Shown here: positions 1-9,481 of the stretch, piece by piece | Numbering within the stretch: the stretch's first letter is position 1 | Layout: the number at the start of each line of letters is the position of its first letter | Source: a bacterium | Lineage (GTDB): Bacteria > Cyanobacteriota > Vampirovibrionia > Gastranaerophilales > Gastranaerophilaceae | Assembly: GCA_024408855.1 (NCBI GenBank) | Contig: JAKSUQ010000001.1 | Span: forward strand, 81,686-145,685 | Length of the DNA: 64,000 nt | Reading direction: 5' to 3' | Translations under genes and position numbers: made by a program | The notes under the pieces: generated by a model | Told to the model about the DNA's origin: nothing | Databases searched by the model: none | What the model saw: the letters and a program-made list of their open reading frames with translations, nothing else

Positions 1-29
1 GGTCAAGATGGATGATTTTATACTCAATA

Positions 30-551
30 CTATTCAAAATAGTATCTTCTGATATTAATAATAGAATTGTCTTTTAAAATCTTATCTTTTTCTGTTCTTG
101 ACGGTTTAAAAAAATGTTCAATGCATTTGATAACAGTTTCGTTAGTTTCTTGTGTTGTGATTAAAATAGGACAAATTCTCTTTATCTTTAATTCTTCCAT
201 CGCAAACTTTAATGCCCTTGATGCATACAATCCGCCACGATATTTAGGTCTGACAACAATTCCAATATGCCCGCCATACCTTGAAAGAACGTCATTCAAT
301 TCAAACCGGATATTAATCGTTCCAATATATTCATCATTGTCGATTATCCAATAAGTTACGCTTGGTACAAATCCATTGGGCAGATTTATACCGTTCTTTG
401 AATTTTCGTAATCTTTGAAAATATGTTTTTCCCAATCATTAAAATTATCTGGATTATGAATAATGTATCTGTCGTGAACATTATTCCATAATTCTTTACA
501 TCCGATTAAATATGATGATAAAAATTCTTTATTAGGATAAATAAATTCCAT
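30..551 (-). CDS. GNAT-family N-acetyltransferase
   Basis: 173-residue protein with the acetyl-CoA-binding core of the GNAT fold: IGIVVRPKYRGGLYASRAL in the second half fits motif A (V-x-P-x-x-R-G-x-x-x), preceded by a strand pair with YIGTINIRFEL. Length is normal for a single-domain GNAT. The substrate (amino acid, antibiotic or protein N-terminus) cannot be told from sequence. It ends at a TAG near the window edge and is the last gene of a leftward run behind the ABC transporter genes, with 21 bases between them, so co-transcription is plausible. The family call is firm, the function open. Confidence 0.85.
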   Translation of the reverse strand: MEFIYPNKEFLSSYLIGCKELWNNVHDRYIIHNPDNFNDWEKHIFKDYENSKNGINLPNGFVPSVTYWIIDNDEYIGTINIRFELNDVLSRYGGHIGIVVRPKYRGGLYASRALKFAMEELKIKRICPILITTQETNETVIKCIEHFFKPSRTEKDKILKDNSIINIRRYYFE

Positions 552-572
552 AACTCTTATATTCCCACCATA

Positions 573-1673
573 TTACAATGTAAACGTAATTGTTGATTTA
601 TTTTCTCCAAAAATAAAATCAATATTTTTTGTTTTTTGTTCAATTATTTTAGCAGATATTTCATTTTCAGGATCAATATTATTCATATAATTCTCACCTT
701 TGTAGGAAAATTCAAGTTTCAAAATGTCATTATCACTATAATAATTTATTGTCGCTTCTATCGGTTCTTTACTTCCAATTTTTGAAAACAAAATATTTTG
801 CAAATATTCTTCTGTAATAAGTTGAATATCATAGGCTTTTTTAATTGAAAGAAGATTTTTTATGCAAAATCCTTCAATTTCAGAATTAATACCAAAAATA
901 TCAATATCATTTTTTGTAAATTTAAAATTCGCTTGCCTGATTTTATAAATAAATGCTTTTGTTTTTTCTTTTTGAGGATTTTCAAATATATCTGTTGGCG
1001 AACCTTCCTCGTACAATATTCCTTCATTCATAAAGAATACTCTTGTTGAAACATCTTTTGCAAATTTCATTTCATGGGTTACAACCAACATTGTCATACC
1101 CTGTCCTGCAAGTTGTTTCATTACTGCAAGAACTTCACCAACCATTGTTGGGTCAAGTGCTGAAGTAGGTTCGTCAAAAAGTATAATCTCAGGTTTCATT
1201 GCCAAAGTTCTTGCAATAGCAACTCTTTGCTTTTGCCCTCCGGACAATTCATCGGGAAAAGAGGTCGCTTTTGATGTCAAACCTACCATTTTAAGCAATT
1301 CCATCCCTGTATCGTATGCTTCCTGTTTGGAAATTTTTAACAAATACATAGGGGCAAGCATCAGATTTTCAATAACCATTAAATGTGAAAATAAATTGAA
1401 AGACTGAAAAACCATTCCCATTTTTTGTCTTACTTTAAGAATATTGCAGGAGTCAGAATTAATATCTTCGCCATGAACATATATTTTGCCTCCGGTTGGC
1501 TTCTCCAGTCGATTTAAACACCTCAGAAACGTGCTTTTTCCTGTTCCTGATGGTCCAATTACCGAAATAACGTCTCCTTTTTTTATTTCGGCATTCACAT
1601 CTTTCAATACAGAAACTCCGTCAAATATTTTTGACAAATGCTCTACTTTTATAATTGTTTCGTTATTATTCAT
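573..1673 (-). CDS. Polar amino acid ABC transporter ATP-binding protein with C-terminal extension
   Basis: 366 residues. The first ~245 form a complete ABC ATPase of the GlnQ/HisP type: Walker [10 protein letters not shown]-loop in VFQSFNLF, signature [15 protein letters not shown], Walker [14 protein letters not shown] and the H-loop in [11 protein letters not shown]. It energises import of a polar amino acid at the cytoplasmic membrane. The last ~120 residues (from about [12 protein letters not shown]) are extra: GlnQ is normally ~240 residues. This tail is predicted alpha/beta and could be a ligand-sensing regulatory domain like those on some importer ATPases, but I do not recognise it. 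The start overlaps the end of the permease gene by 8 bases, so the two are translationally coupled. Confidence 0.9.
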   Translation of the reverse strand: MNNNETIIKVEHLSKIFDGVSVLKDVNAEIKKGDVISVIGPSGTGKSTFLRCLNRLEKPTGGKIYVHGEDINSDSCNILKVRQKMGMVFQSFNLFSHLMVIENLMLAPMYLLKISKQEAYDTGMELLKMVGLTSKATSFPDELSGGQKQRVAIARTLAMKPEIILFDEPTSALDPTMVGEVLAVMKQLAGQGMTMLVVTHEMKFAKDVSTRVFFMNEGILYEEGSPTDIFENPQKEKTKAFIYKIRQANFKFTKNDIDIFGINSEIEGFCIKNLLSIKKAYDIQLITEEYLQNILFSKIGSKEPIEATINYYSDNDILKLEFSYKGENYMNNIDPENEISAKIIEQKTKNIDFIFGENKSTITFTL

Positions 1674-3927
1674 GTTCCGTTACACCTTTTATTACCCTTT
1701 TCCTATGCATAGGATTAACTTTGTATTCAAAAATTTTAAGTAAATTTGCCATTACATATGCCAACGCAAAATAAATTATAGCAGTTGATATAAGAGGGAA
1801 AAATGCTTCATAAGTACGGCTTCTTATTATATCACTCATCTTTGTTAAATCTTGTATTGCAATATATCCAACGATAGAAGTAATTTTAATCGTTGCAATA
1901 ACTTCTCCTCTATAAACCGGTAAGATGTGTTTTAACGCTTGCGGTAGTGTTATTTTTATAAAAGTTTGAATTTTGCTAAATCCCATAGCGCCGGCCGCTT
2001 CAATCTGTCCTTTATCAACGGCATCTATGCCGGATCTGAACATTTCAGACGCATATGCCGCAAAATCAATCGCAAATGCGACTATTGCTACAAAAATTGC
2101 ATTTACTTCAACTTTTGCAAAAATTACATAGAATAATATCATCAATAAAACTAAAATGGGAGTTCCCTGAATAAGTGTAATATACATTTTTGCAGGAACG
2201 GAAATCCATTGATTTCGGGATCTTCTGCACATGCAAACAATAAACGCCAATATTGTACCGATTAATATAGAGAAAAACGATATGATAATTGTAATACCCA
2301 ATCCGTCCAATATCAACTTATATCTATTTTCTTCACAAAATGTCCTTTTAGCACTTTTGATGGTTGTTGATATAAAAGAATTCCCGTTTTCATTAATCGA
2401 TTGTGTGTTTATTGCGGCAACAACTCCGCCATGATATATCGGTTCGCTAAATAATACAGATTTTTTTCTTTCTTCCGTAATTGTTATGCAAGAACAAGCA
2501 ATATCAGTCTTGGCTGATACAACTGACGGAATAATGGTTGCAAAAGCTCCGTTTTGAAATTCGACCCCATAACCTAATTTTTTGCAAATTCTGTCGATTA
2601 AATCAATTTCGTATCCGACAAACTTGCCGTTTTTCATATAAACAAAAGGCGGAGCTGTTGCATCAATACTTATTTTTAAGACCCCTCGTCTGTTATCTCC
2701 CAATTCTTCTGGTAAAATTTTCTTTGATTCATCTTTCCCGAACCACTTGTCATCAACTTCTTTTATAGTTCCGTCATTATATAGTTCTTTTATCACACCA
2801 TCAAATTCATTTTTTAATTTTTGATTATTTTTGGCAAAAACCATTGCATAATTTGATTTTTCCAAATAAGGCATAATTTTACCGATTGGTTGCCCTTGAG
2901 CCTGAGCATCTCTTACCAATGGTTCATCAAACAATGCTGCTGCAATTTTGTTCTGATTTAATGCGATAAATATGTCCGGTATTGTATTGTAATAAATTAA
3001 TTCAGGATTTTTTATATACTTTTTAGCTATTTCATCATAAACTGAACCGACCAAAATTCCGATTTTTGCATTTTCCAACTGCTCGATTGAATTTATGTTT
3101 CGCAAACTTTCCGGCAAACTTGTTTTTCGTACGATAGGAACTATTGTTGATTTTATATACGGATCAGAATACAAAACAATCTCTGCTCTCTCTTTCGTAA
3201 TATTAAGATTAGCTATAACCAAATCCAATTTTCCGGCTTCCAAACCGGTTATCAATTCACTAAAATTCAATATAGAAAATTCAGGTTCTCTGTTCAAATA
3301 TATACTAAGCCTATGTGCAAATTCGATTTCCGTTCCCATCAGAGTTTTGTTTGCTCCTATGTACGAATATGGTTCAATCGTTGCATTGGTGCCAATTCTC
3401 AATTTAGGTTTATCAGATTTGACCTCCGGTAGTTCCGGCAGTTGTTTATTCTTCTCTGAACTTAACCAATATGAAAATCTTTCTTCTAATTCTCCGCTTT
3501 TTTGAAAATCGTTTATGAAAGAATTAACTTGCTCAATAAGCCGATTATTGCTTTTTTTTGTTGCAACGGCAATATTTATTGAATCATAATCTTTCGGAAA
3601 AATTGCCAAATTTTGATTATTGTTAGTTGCAAAAATTGAGGTCATTTTATCCTGAAGCACCATATCAACCTTACCGTTTTCCAAAGCTAAGTAAGCATCT
3701 GTTGCTTCATTAAAATATTGTAAATTGCTGTTCGGGAAATGTTTTTCCCCGACATACATTGAAAAAGCACCTTGTATGACACCAACTTTATATCTCGGGT
3801 TGTTTAACTCTTGAATATCAGTTATCTCAAGACTTTTATTTGTACCTGTAAACATTCTTATGCAACAGAATATTATGGCTAATACTATCGCAATAATTGC
3901 AATAAACTTAAAAAATTTCTTCATCAT
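1666..3927 (-). CDS. Fused amino-acid substrate-binding protein / ABC permease
   Basis: Start placed at the ATG pair at 3927, not the longer frame to 4077, because a GGGA-type ribosome site precedes it and a membrane anchor ([17 protein letters not shown]) follows; this gives 753 residues. After the anchor comes a fragment matching only the second lobe of a bacterial type-3 binding protein (residues ~46-160), then a complete binding protein (~176-398), then a fragment matching only the first lobe (~415-505, with [20 protein letters not shown]), then a GlnP-like permease (~540-745) with the EAA loop [20 protein letters not shown]. GlnP-type fusions normally carry whole domains. It works with the overlapping ATPase gene. 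The amino acid transported is not evident. Confidence 0.88.
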   Translation of the reverse strand: MMKKFFKFIAIIAIVLAIIFCCIRMFTGTNKSLEITDIQELNNPRYKVGVIQGAFSMYVGEKHFPNSNLQYFNEATDAYLALENGKVDMVLQDKMTSIFATNNNQNLAIFPKDYDSINIAVATKKSNNRLIEQVNSFINDFQKSGELEERFSYWLSSEKNKQLPELPEVKSDKPKLRIGTNATIEPYSYIGANKTLMGTEIEFAHRLSIYLNREPEFSILNFSELITGLEAGKLDLVIANLNITKERAEIVLYSDPYIKSTIVPIVRKTSLPESLRNINSIEQLENAKIGILVGSVYDEIAKKYIKNPELIYYNTIPDIFIALNQNKIAAALFDEPLVRDAQAQGQPIGKIMPYLEKSNYAMVFAKNNQKLKNEFDGVIKELYNDGTIKEVDDKWFGKDESKKILPEELGDNRRGVLKISIDATAPPFVYMKNGKFVGYEIDLIDRICKKLGYGVEFQNGAFATIIPSVVSAKTDIACSCITITEERKKSVLFSEPIYHGGVVAAINTQSINENGNSFISTTIKSAKRTFCEENRYKLILDGLGITIIISFFSILIGTILAFIVCMCRRSRNQWISVPAKMYITLIQGTPILVLLMILFYVIFAKVEVNAIFVAIVAFAIDFAAYASEMFRSGIDAVDKGQIEAAGAMGFSKIQTFIKITLPQALKHILPVYRGEVIATIKITSIVGYIAIQDLTKMSDIIRSRTYEAFFPLISTAIIYFALAYVMANLLKIFEYKVNPMHRKRVIKGVTEHE

Positions 3928-4060
3928 TAAATCCCGTATAAATTTGTCCCTAATTTTAATCTCTCGTCGTATAACACGAACTAATATTAATTCTACCATA
4001 AGAACAAATAAAGACAAATTATATTGCTGAAAGAAGCAATCTTTCAATAATAAAAATGTT

Positions 4061-4078
4061 GTTACATTTCTTAACAAA
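4061..4078 (+). promoter_or_regulatory. HLR1-like direct repeat upstream of the GH13-like gene
   Basis: GTTACATTTCTTAACAAA, two ACA-centred half-sites 10 bases apart, resembles the cyanobacterial HLR1 consensus YTTACAWWNNYTTACAWW. It lies 109 bases before the start at 4187 and also in the divergent region of the ABC transporter gene. It nearly matches the element at 56497-56514 (one difference). It lacks the GGCAATT/TACTTTATA core seen elsewhere; a TATGAT at 4111-4116 could be the -10. Binding by the RpaB-like regulator is inference. Confidence 0.45.
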
Positions 4079-4186
4079 AAAAGTCAGTTAGTTTGTAAAA
4101 AATATATATCTATGATATTGTTTACATATACAATTATCACATTCAACAGTTGGCAGGATTATTATGCCTTTAAAAGGAGAGATATA

Positions 4187-6460
4187 ATGCTCGATTTTTT
4201 GTTTAAAAAAGAAGACTTAATCAGCAATACACTAAATGATTTTTATTCGAAGCTAAAAGAAATGCATCCGTTTGAAACGATTTCCCAAGACAGAAAAGAG
4301 TATTTGAAATCGACAATGGAGAAATATGGTTATTTACCATATCCGCATATCAGAGCCTTGGAAGAATTATCAGATGCGGAAGTTCTATTTGCACTTGAAT
4401 ATAAGTGGGCAAGAGAGGGTGTTTTTGCAGATAATAAGTTCAATTATACAAAATCAAGCGTTTTGGCACGAAATGATGTTAAAGAATCTTCTTGGTTGCA
4501 AAAAGAAGGGCATAATATAAAATTGATAAACCTTGCAGGATTAGGAAACGGTAATGAAAGTCAAGAAAACGGAAAATTTATGGATTGGCTGAGACAATTA
4601 TTAATATTACCGGTTGGAAATCTTGAAAACAAAATATTTTCTACAACAATGTATTTAATTCCTTTTCATCCAAGGGAATTCGGATGTGCTTATCTTCCGA
4701 CGGCAAGTTGTGTAAGCTCAAATTTAGAGGATAAGGCTATTTTAGAAAAAACAGGATTAAATGCAGACGGCCAAGTTAAAATGTTTATCCAAATGACTCA
4801 ACTTGCAGGACATCCGGTTATTTATGATATCCTTCCGCAAACAGGACGTTTCTCAAAAGTTGTTTTAATTAATCCGGAATGTGCAAGATGGTATGATATT
4901 AATGCATTGATTTCTGAACTTTCTAAAAGTACAGATGAAATAATGACAAAATTAAGTGACAGATATTCAAAAGAAGACTTGGAGATAGTCAACGGAATTT
5001 ATAAGAAAGTTATAAAAGGTGAAACTGTCGGAGATTTAACCGAACATTATCAGGGTATATACAACGAATTTGATGCTCAATTAAAAGATACAAAGGTTTT
5101 CTTATCCAATTCAATGTTGGAAAAGAGTATTCAGGATAAATTGCATAAGAAAGCAAAGAATATTATTAATTTTGTATCCGGGCTTTCAAAAAGCAAGAAA
5201 AATACAGAAAATGATATCAAAAATCAAGGTGAAATTATTAATGCACTTATTTCTGAAGGGATGTGGCCTGCTCCCGGCGGAGCTTGGTGTTCAGCCGGAG
5301 TACCTGTTTTTGACAAAATGAGTGAGGGTGCCTCTTATCCGATATTCAAGCATTATAATTTTAAGGGTGATGATGTAACACATTTTGCTAATTTGGATTG
5401 CCAAACTCCTTATTATTTTGTTTCCCTTGAAAACGGTAAGTATAACAATGATGTGGTAAAATTCTTCATCGATTATATGAAAAATCTGCAAAAGGAGTTC
5501 AATTTTGACGGATTTAGAGTTGACCATATCGACCATATTGTAGATGAGGTTTCAGAGAAAGACGGTATTCCGATAAGTTACAGAGCTCCTAAAAAGGTTT
5601 TGGGGATGTTAAATTCTGCAATGAAAGAAACGATACCGTATTTTGCAACACTTGCAGAATACATGCTTTGGGATAATTATTATAAAGAATACCATCAGGA
5701 TATGAATTTTGACTTACTTTGGGGTAATGATATAGTTTCACAAAGTTATAAAACTCCGGAAGAAATTTCAAATGATAATTTATACTTATCAAATTACAAT
5801 TCATCATTAAAACAATCTTCATTATTGTCTGTAATGAAAACGTACAATAATCAAGACGGTGAATTTGAGGCTATTGACAGATATCCTGCACAATTAGGTA
5901 AAGAGGGTGCATTATTCAAATGGTTTAAATATAAATTTATGCCCGGTGGAAAATTTGCACAAAGACCCGTTATGTACGTAGACGGAGATGAGTCTTTTAC
6001 AAATGGCGGAATAGAAGAAGTTATCGGATCTGAAATCTCTATGAAGAGGGAAAAGAATTATGATTTTTACTCTAAGTTTGATGCAATAGATCGTTTTGTA
6101 AAAAACAATCCTGTTATAACGGAGGGTGAAGCAAATATTTTACACCAAGATGACGATGGATTTGTCGTATGGCAAATCCAAAAAGAGGGAATGAAAAATT
6201 CAATCTTGGTTGTTGCAAATTATAACAGCCCGACGGAAAAATTCTGTACGGAAAAGGACGGACATTCAGTAACCGAAATAAGAGAGGGTTGCGAAATATT
6301 TGATAAAACAATCGAATTATCTTGTGATTATTCAATTGTATCGGAATACAGATTTGACGGAAAGGATTACATTGAAGAAAAATTCGTAACAGCAACAAAT
6401 CAACTGTCATTTGGTAAACTTATGCCTGGAGAATTCAAATTCTATACAGTTTTAAAATAA
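4187..6460 (+). CDS. Divergent GH13-like (alpha-amylase superfamily) protein
   Basis: 757 residues from the ATG at 4187, chosen over 4112 because AAAGGAGAG sits 7 bases upstream. The central part has the hallmarks of a glycoside hydrolase family 13 barrel: FDGFRVDHIDHI (conserved region II, likely nucleophile D446) and LAEYM (region III, likely acid/base E491). VIYDILPQTGR may be the strand carrying region I. A beta-rich C-terminal domain follows (VVANYNSPTEKF, ending KFYTVLK). The ~300-residue N-terminal part (with PFHPREFGCAYLPTAS) is not recognised. No signal peptide, so it probably acts on intracellular alpha-glucan such as glycogen. Exact activity (amylase, branching or transferase) is not assignable. 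Monocistronic, ending at a strong terminator. Confidence 0.7.
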   Translation: MLDFLFKKEDLISNTLNDFYSKLKEMHPFETISQDRKEYLKSTMEKYGYLPYPHIRALEELSDAEVLFALEYKWAREGVFADNKFNYTKSSVLARNDVKESSWLQKEGHNIKLINLAGLGNGNESQENGKFMDWLRQLLILPVGNLENKIFSTTMYLIPFHPREFGCAYLPTASCVSSNLEDKAILEKTGLNADGQVKMFIQMTQLAGHPVIYDILPQTGRFSKVVLINPECARWYDINALISELSKSTDEIMTKLSDRYSKEDLEIVNGIYKKVIKGETVGDLTEHYQGIYNEFDAQLKDTKVFLSNSMLEKSIQDKLHKKAKNIINFVSGLSKSKKNTENDIKNQGEIINALISEGMWPAPGGAWCSAGVPVFDKMSEGASYPIFKHYNFKGDDVTHFANLDCQTPYYFVSLENGKYNNDVVKFFIDYMKNLQKEFNFDGFRVDHIDHIVDEVSEKDGIPISYRAPKKVLGMLNSAMKETIPYFATLAEYMLWDNYYKEYHQDMNFDLLWGNDIVSQSYKTPEEISNDNLYLSNYNSSLKQSSLLSVMKTYNNQDGEFEAIDRYPAQLGKEGALFKWFKYKFMPGGKFAQRPVMYVDGDESFTNGGIEEVIGSEISMKREKNYDFYSKFDAIDRFVKNNPVITEGEANILHQDDDGFVVWQIQKEGMKNSILVVANYNSPTEKFCTEKDGHSVTEIREGCEIFDKTIELSCDYSIVSEYRFDGKDYIEEKFVTATNQLSFGKLMPGEFKFYTVLK

Positions 6461-6478
6461 ATTTTTATGTGGGAGTAT

Positions 6479-6508
6479 AAACTACGATTAAGTAAACTAC
6501 GATTAAGT
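6479..6508 (+). repeat. Tandem 15-base duplication
   Basis: AAACTACGATTAAGT occurs twice in direct tandem just after the GH13-like stop and before the terminator hairpin. It looks like a local slippage duplication in the 3' untranslated region; no function seen. Confidence 0.8.
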
Positions 6509-6520
6509 AATAATGGGATT

Positions 6521-6553
6521 GCCGGAATTATAATTCCGGCTTTATTTTTTTAT
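6521..6553 (+). terminator. Rho-independent terminator after GH13-like gene
   Basis: Perfect 10-base stem GCCGGAATTA/TAATTCCGGC with a minimal loop, followed by TTTATTTTTTT. Placed 60 bases after the stop of the GH13-like gene. Confidence 0.85.
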
Positions 6554-6730
6554 AATATTGTTGTCCCAGATATAAATATTAACCGTATTTGGAGCAAGAT
6601 GGGTGTTTTTAAATATTTTTAGCTTAATTTCATAATCTTTGGAAATTTTTTCATGTACGTAATGTGTGTCCAAGCTGTAATTTTTGTAATTCGTATAATG
6701 ATGAATTTTTAAATAAAATACAAATTCTAT
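6542..6730 (-). pseudogene. Possible 3' remnant of a lost gene
   Basis: On the minus strand an open frame of 62 codons runs from a TAA at 6731-6733 to a TAA at 6542-6544. It encodes a protein-like stretch including SLDTHYVHEKISKDYEIKLK and HLAPNTVNIYIWDNN, with ordinary codon choice and amphipathic alternation. It has no ATG or ribosome site at its beginning and faces the terminator of the GH13-like gene. I read it as the C-terminal tail of a decayed gene, but a chance frame in AT-rich DNA is possible. Family not recognised. The rest of the ~360-base gap shows nothing clear apart from the minC upstream region. Confidence 0.35.
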
Positions 6731-6822
6731 TTATTCATTGTTACAATAACTATACACTTTATTGAATTGAAAAAATATTTGGTCTATTCTTTTGTTTGTA
6801 ATAGTTTATATCAGGTGGCTAA

Positions 6823-7875
6823 ATGGAAAAAGGGTTTATTGAAAACGGATTTATTATCAACTTGAGTACATCAAGAAACACAAATCAGCTTATTTATGAA
6901 TTGAGTAACATACTCGAACATCCGGACGTAAAAGGGAAACGAGTTTGTTTAAAATTAGGTAGTATTGATTTAAAGCAGTCTCAATTATTGAGCATTAAAG
7001 CTCTTATAGAAGCAACTGATGCGGAAATTGCTTTTATTGAAACGACTTCCGAACAGACAGAAGTTTCTGCAACAAGTCTGGGAATTAGTATTTCACAAGT
7101 CGATAACGGTATAGATGTACCTGTTCAAGATGAAAAAGAAGAACTTGAAACGGATATAATCCCTGCCACTGACCATATAGGGGATGAGGAAGAAGATGAT
7201 GATAACCTTGAATCTCAAAGGACTAAAGAAGATGTTGCAGATATAAATTCTGAAGAAACTGAATATAAAATAATTTTCGCGGAAGAAATAAAAGAAATTA
7301 ATCCTATTAATACGTTGGATGGAATTGAAGATACATATACCGAGTCTTCTCAAGAGGAAATTTCTCAAATAATTCCAGCAGAGAATGCGGATGCGGACTT
7401 TGAAACATTTGCAATTAATGAGGGGTTAATAAAAAAAGAAGAGGCCGGAAAATATATTTTGCTTGATACCGGTGATGTTTTACCGACAGATATTGCAGAA
7501 AACACCAAAGATACAAAAGATTTACCGACTTTGTATTTGAATCAAACCTTAAGATCAGGACAGACCGTAACATATGAGGGTAACATTTTGATCATAGGAG
7601 ATGCACATCCGGGCAGCGAAATAATTGCAGAGGGAGATATTACGGTATGGGGAATTCTCGGTGGTATAGCTCATTCCGGTTGCAAAGGTAATTCTTCTGC
7701 GAAAGTAAGAGCATTGAAACTAAATGCAATTCAGCTGAGAATTGCAGGGCTGTACGCTCGTCGTAATGACACCCTAAACGTACCATATGTACAAAAATCA
7801 AATAATTTTACACCTGAGGAAGCTCAGATTGAAAACGGAAAAATAGTAATTTATAAAAAGTTAAGGAGAGATTAA
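6823..7875 (+). CDS. minC: Septum site-determining protein MinC
   Basis: 350 residues; AGGTGG precedes the ATG. The C-terminal ~110 residues are the MinC beta-helix domain that binds MinD and FtsZ (RSGQTVTYEGNILIIGDAHPG, then ITVWGILGGIAHSG and LRIAGLYARR). The N-terminal ~90 residues (FIINLSTSRNTNQLIYELSN) fit the FtsZ-inhibiting MinC-N fold, weakly conserved as usual. Between them is a ~150-residue acidic linker, making the protein over 100 residues longer than typical MinC (~230). It inhibits Z-ring assembly away from midcell. First gene of minCDE; its TAA overlaps the minD ATG (TAATG). Confidence 0.93.
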   Translation: MEKGFIENGFIINLSTSRNTNQLIYELSNILEHPDVKGKRVCLKLGSIDLKQSQLLSIKALIEATDAEIAFIETTSEQTEVSATSLGISISQVDNGIDVPVQDEKEELETDIIPATDHIGDEEEDDDNLESQRTKEDVADINSEETEYKIIFAEEIKEINPINTLDGIEDTYTESSQEEISQIIPAENADADFETFAINEGLIKKEEAGKYILLDTGDVLPTDIAENTKDTKDLPTLYLNQTLRSGQTVTYEGNILIIGDAHPGSEIIAEGDITVWGILGGIAHSGCKGNSSAKVRALKLNAIQLRIAGLYARRNDTLNVPYVQKSNNFTPEEAQIENGKIVIYKKLRRD

Positions 7876-8687
7876 TGACCGGTCGAGTTATAGTAATTAC
7901 ATCAGGAAAAGGCGGAGTAGGAAAAACTACAACCAGTGCTAATATTGGTACCGCATTGGCAAAAGAAGGCTACAAAGTTGTCCTTATTGATACAGATTTA
8001 GGACTCAGAAACTTGGATTTGCTTCTTGGACTTGAAAACAGGATAGTTTATACCATTGTTGATGTTATAGAAGATCGTTGTAAACTCAAACAAGCATTGG
8101 TTAAAGACAAGAAAAATCCGAATTTATCTTTGTTGGCTGCTGCTCAAACGAGAGACAAAACTGCTGTTAATGCAGATCAATTAAAAGACATTTGTGAAGA
8201 ATTAAAAAAGAAAAACGATTTTGTTCTTATAGATTGTCCTGCCGGTATAGAACAAGGTTTTCAGAATGCAGTATCCGGAGCCAGCGAAGCTATCGTTGTT
8301 ACGACTCCTGAAATGTCTGCGATTCGTGATGCTGACAGAATTATCGGGCTATTAGAAGCAAAGGAAGAAATCGAAAATTATAGATTACTTCTAAACAGAG
8401 TTCGTCCAAATTTAATAAAATCAAATGAAATGATGAGTGTAGATGATGTCGTTGAAATACTCTCATGTCCTTTGATTGGTATTATTCCTGAAGATACTGG
8501 TATAATCACTTCTACAAACAAAGGAGAACCGATTGTTAATGATGAAACAGCTCTTGCAGGTCAAGCGTACAGAAATGTTGCAAAGAGAGTATTAGGGGAA
8601 GAAGTTCCGTTCCTTGATTTGGACGAACCGAAAGGTTTTGTCGCAAAAATAAAAGATATTTTTGCAAAACTGAAAGTGAAGGTGTAA
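7875..8687 (+). CDS. minD: Septum site-determining ATPase MinD
   Basis: 270 residues, typical length. Deviant Walker A SGKGGVGKTT (residues ~10-19), Walker A' region LIDTDLGLRNLDLLLGLE, and FVLIDCPAGIEQGF. The last ~15 residues (FVAKIKDIFAKLKVKV) form the amphipathic membrane-targeting helix. MinD dimerises on ATP binding, docks on the membrane, recruits MinC and is released by MinE. Starts inside the minC stop codon and is followed by minE one base after its own stop, so the three proteins are made together. Confidence 0.97.
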   Translation: MTGRVIVITSGKGGVGKTTTSANIGTALAKEGYKVVLIDTDLGLRNLDLLLGLENRIVYTIVDVIEDRCKLKQALVKDKKNPNLSLLAAAQTRDKTAVNADQLKDICEELKKKNDFVLIDCPAGIEQGFQNAVSGASEAIVVTTPEMSAIRDADRIIGLLEAKEEIENYRLLLNRVRPNLIKSNEMMSVDDVVEILSCPLIGIIPEDTGIITSTNKGEPIVNDETALAGQAYRNVAKRVLGEEVPFLDLDEPKGFVAKIKDIFAKLKVKV

Positions 8688-8688
8688 A

Positions 8689-9261
8689 ATGGGACTCTTT
8701 ACTGATTTTTACAATACAGTCGCAAAATTCTTTCGTCCACAAGATGATGAAAATGGCGGTGATAGTTCAAAATCGGTGGCAACTAACAGGCTAAAGCTCG
8801 TCTTAATGCAAGACAGAACCAATTTAACTCCGAAAATTTTGGAACAAATGCGAGGCGAACTTATTGATTTGTTGTCAAAATATGTTGAACTTGATAAAGA
8901 ATTGTTGGAACTTAATTTCGAACATGAGGGTGATCAAGTTGCGTTGATGCTTTCAATTCCGGTAATTCGAGCTAAAGATGAAGAAGAAATAGAAGCTGCT
9001 ATTAACAATTCCAAACAGCAAGAAGACTCTTCTGATGATGCTGATGAAAATTCAGATGAAGAATTTGTGGATGTAACGGATGAAAGCTCTGAACAAATTG
9101 AAAAAAATTCTGATGAGAATGATAGTGAACAAGATTCAGTTGATGAGGAATTTTCTGAAAATACGGAAAATGCAACTCAACCAATAAAGAAAAAATCTAA
9201 GAAAACTTCTGAAAATATTGAAGAAAGCGAAGAAAATTTACAGGAAGAAGTTTTTGAATAA
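8689..9261 (+). CDS. minE: Cell division topological specificity factor MinE with acidic tail
   Basis: 190 residues, about twice the usual ~88. Residues 1-100 are MinE: amphipathic N-terminus MGLFTDFYNTVAKFF, the MinD-contact strand VATNRLKLVLMQDRTNLTP, and the dimer domain ending LMLSIPVIRAKDEEE. MinE stimulates MinD ATPase to produce oscillation or gradients. The last ~90 residues are almost entirely D, E, S and N with a short basic patch (KKKSKK), likely disordered, echoing the acidic linker in MinC. Last gene of minCDE, closed by a terminator at 9283. Confidence 0.95.
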   Translation: MGLFTDFYNTVAKFFRPQDDENGGDSSKSVATNRLKLVLMQDRTNLTPKILEQMRGELIDLLSKYVELDKELLELNFEHEGDQVALMLSIPVIRAKDEEEIEAAINNSKQQEDSSDDADENSDEEFVDVTDESSEQIEKNSDENDSEQDSVDEEFSENTENATQPIKKKSKKTSENIEESEENLQEEVFE

Positions 9262-9282
9262 ATAATTACGATTAATTTAGAT

Positions 9283-9312
9283 GCCCGAGTAAAAAACACT
9301 CGGGCGTTTTGG
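9283..9312 (+). terminator. Rho-independent terminator of minCDE
   Basis: Stem GCCCGAGT/ACTCGGGC (8 pairs) with loop AAAAAAC, followed by GTTTT, 22 bases after the minE stop. Confidence 0.8.
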
Positions 9313-9420
9313 TATGTTGATAAATTTATACTTTGCATTGCTTATGTTTTTTTAAGGAGCATAGTTTCTTTTATTTATTTTTCTAAAATTGTAAATATTT
9401 GTTACAAATATTTTTCTTAT

Positions 9421-9468
9421 TGAAATTAAATTAATTATAAATACTTTTTATATATGTAAGATATAAGA
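9421..9468 (+). promoter_or_regulatory. Copy of the shared core promoter module (degenerate)
   Basis: TGAAATT at 9421 and TACTTTTTATATATGTAAG starting at 9442 keep the 21-base spacing seen before 36477, 43588-, 56593, 19483-, 43013- and 35710. The upstream half contains GTTACAAA at 9402-9409 but not in the standard HLR1 register. It precedes the coiled-coil gene at 9482. Confidence 0.5.
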
Positions 9469-9481
9469 TTATTGGTGTAAG

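Noticed and set aside
27..45. Inverted repeat ATACTATT/AATAGTAT at the end of the first gene as a terminator
   Set aside because: It overlaps the stop codon and has no U-tract on the minus-strand side.
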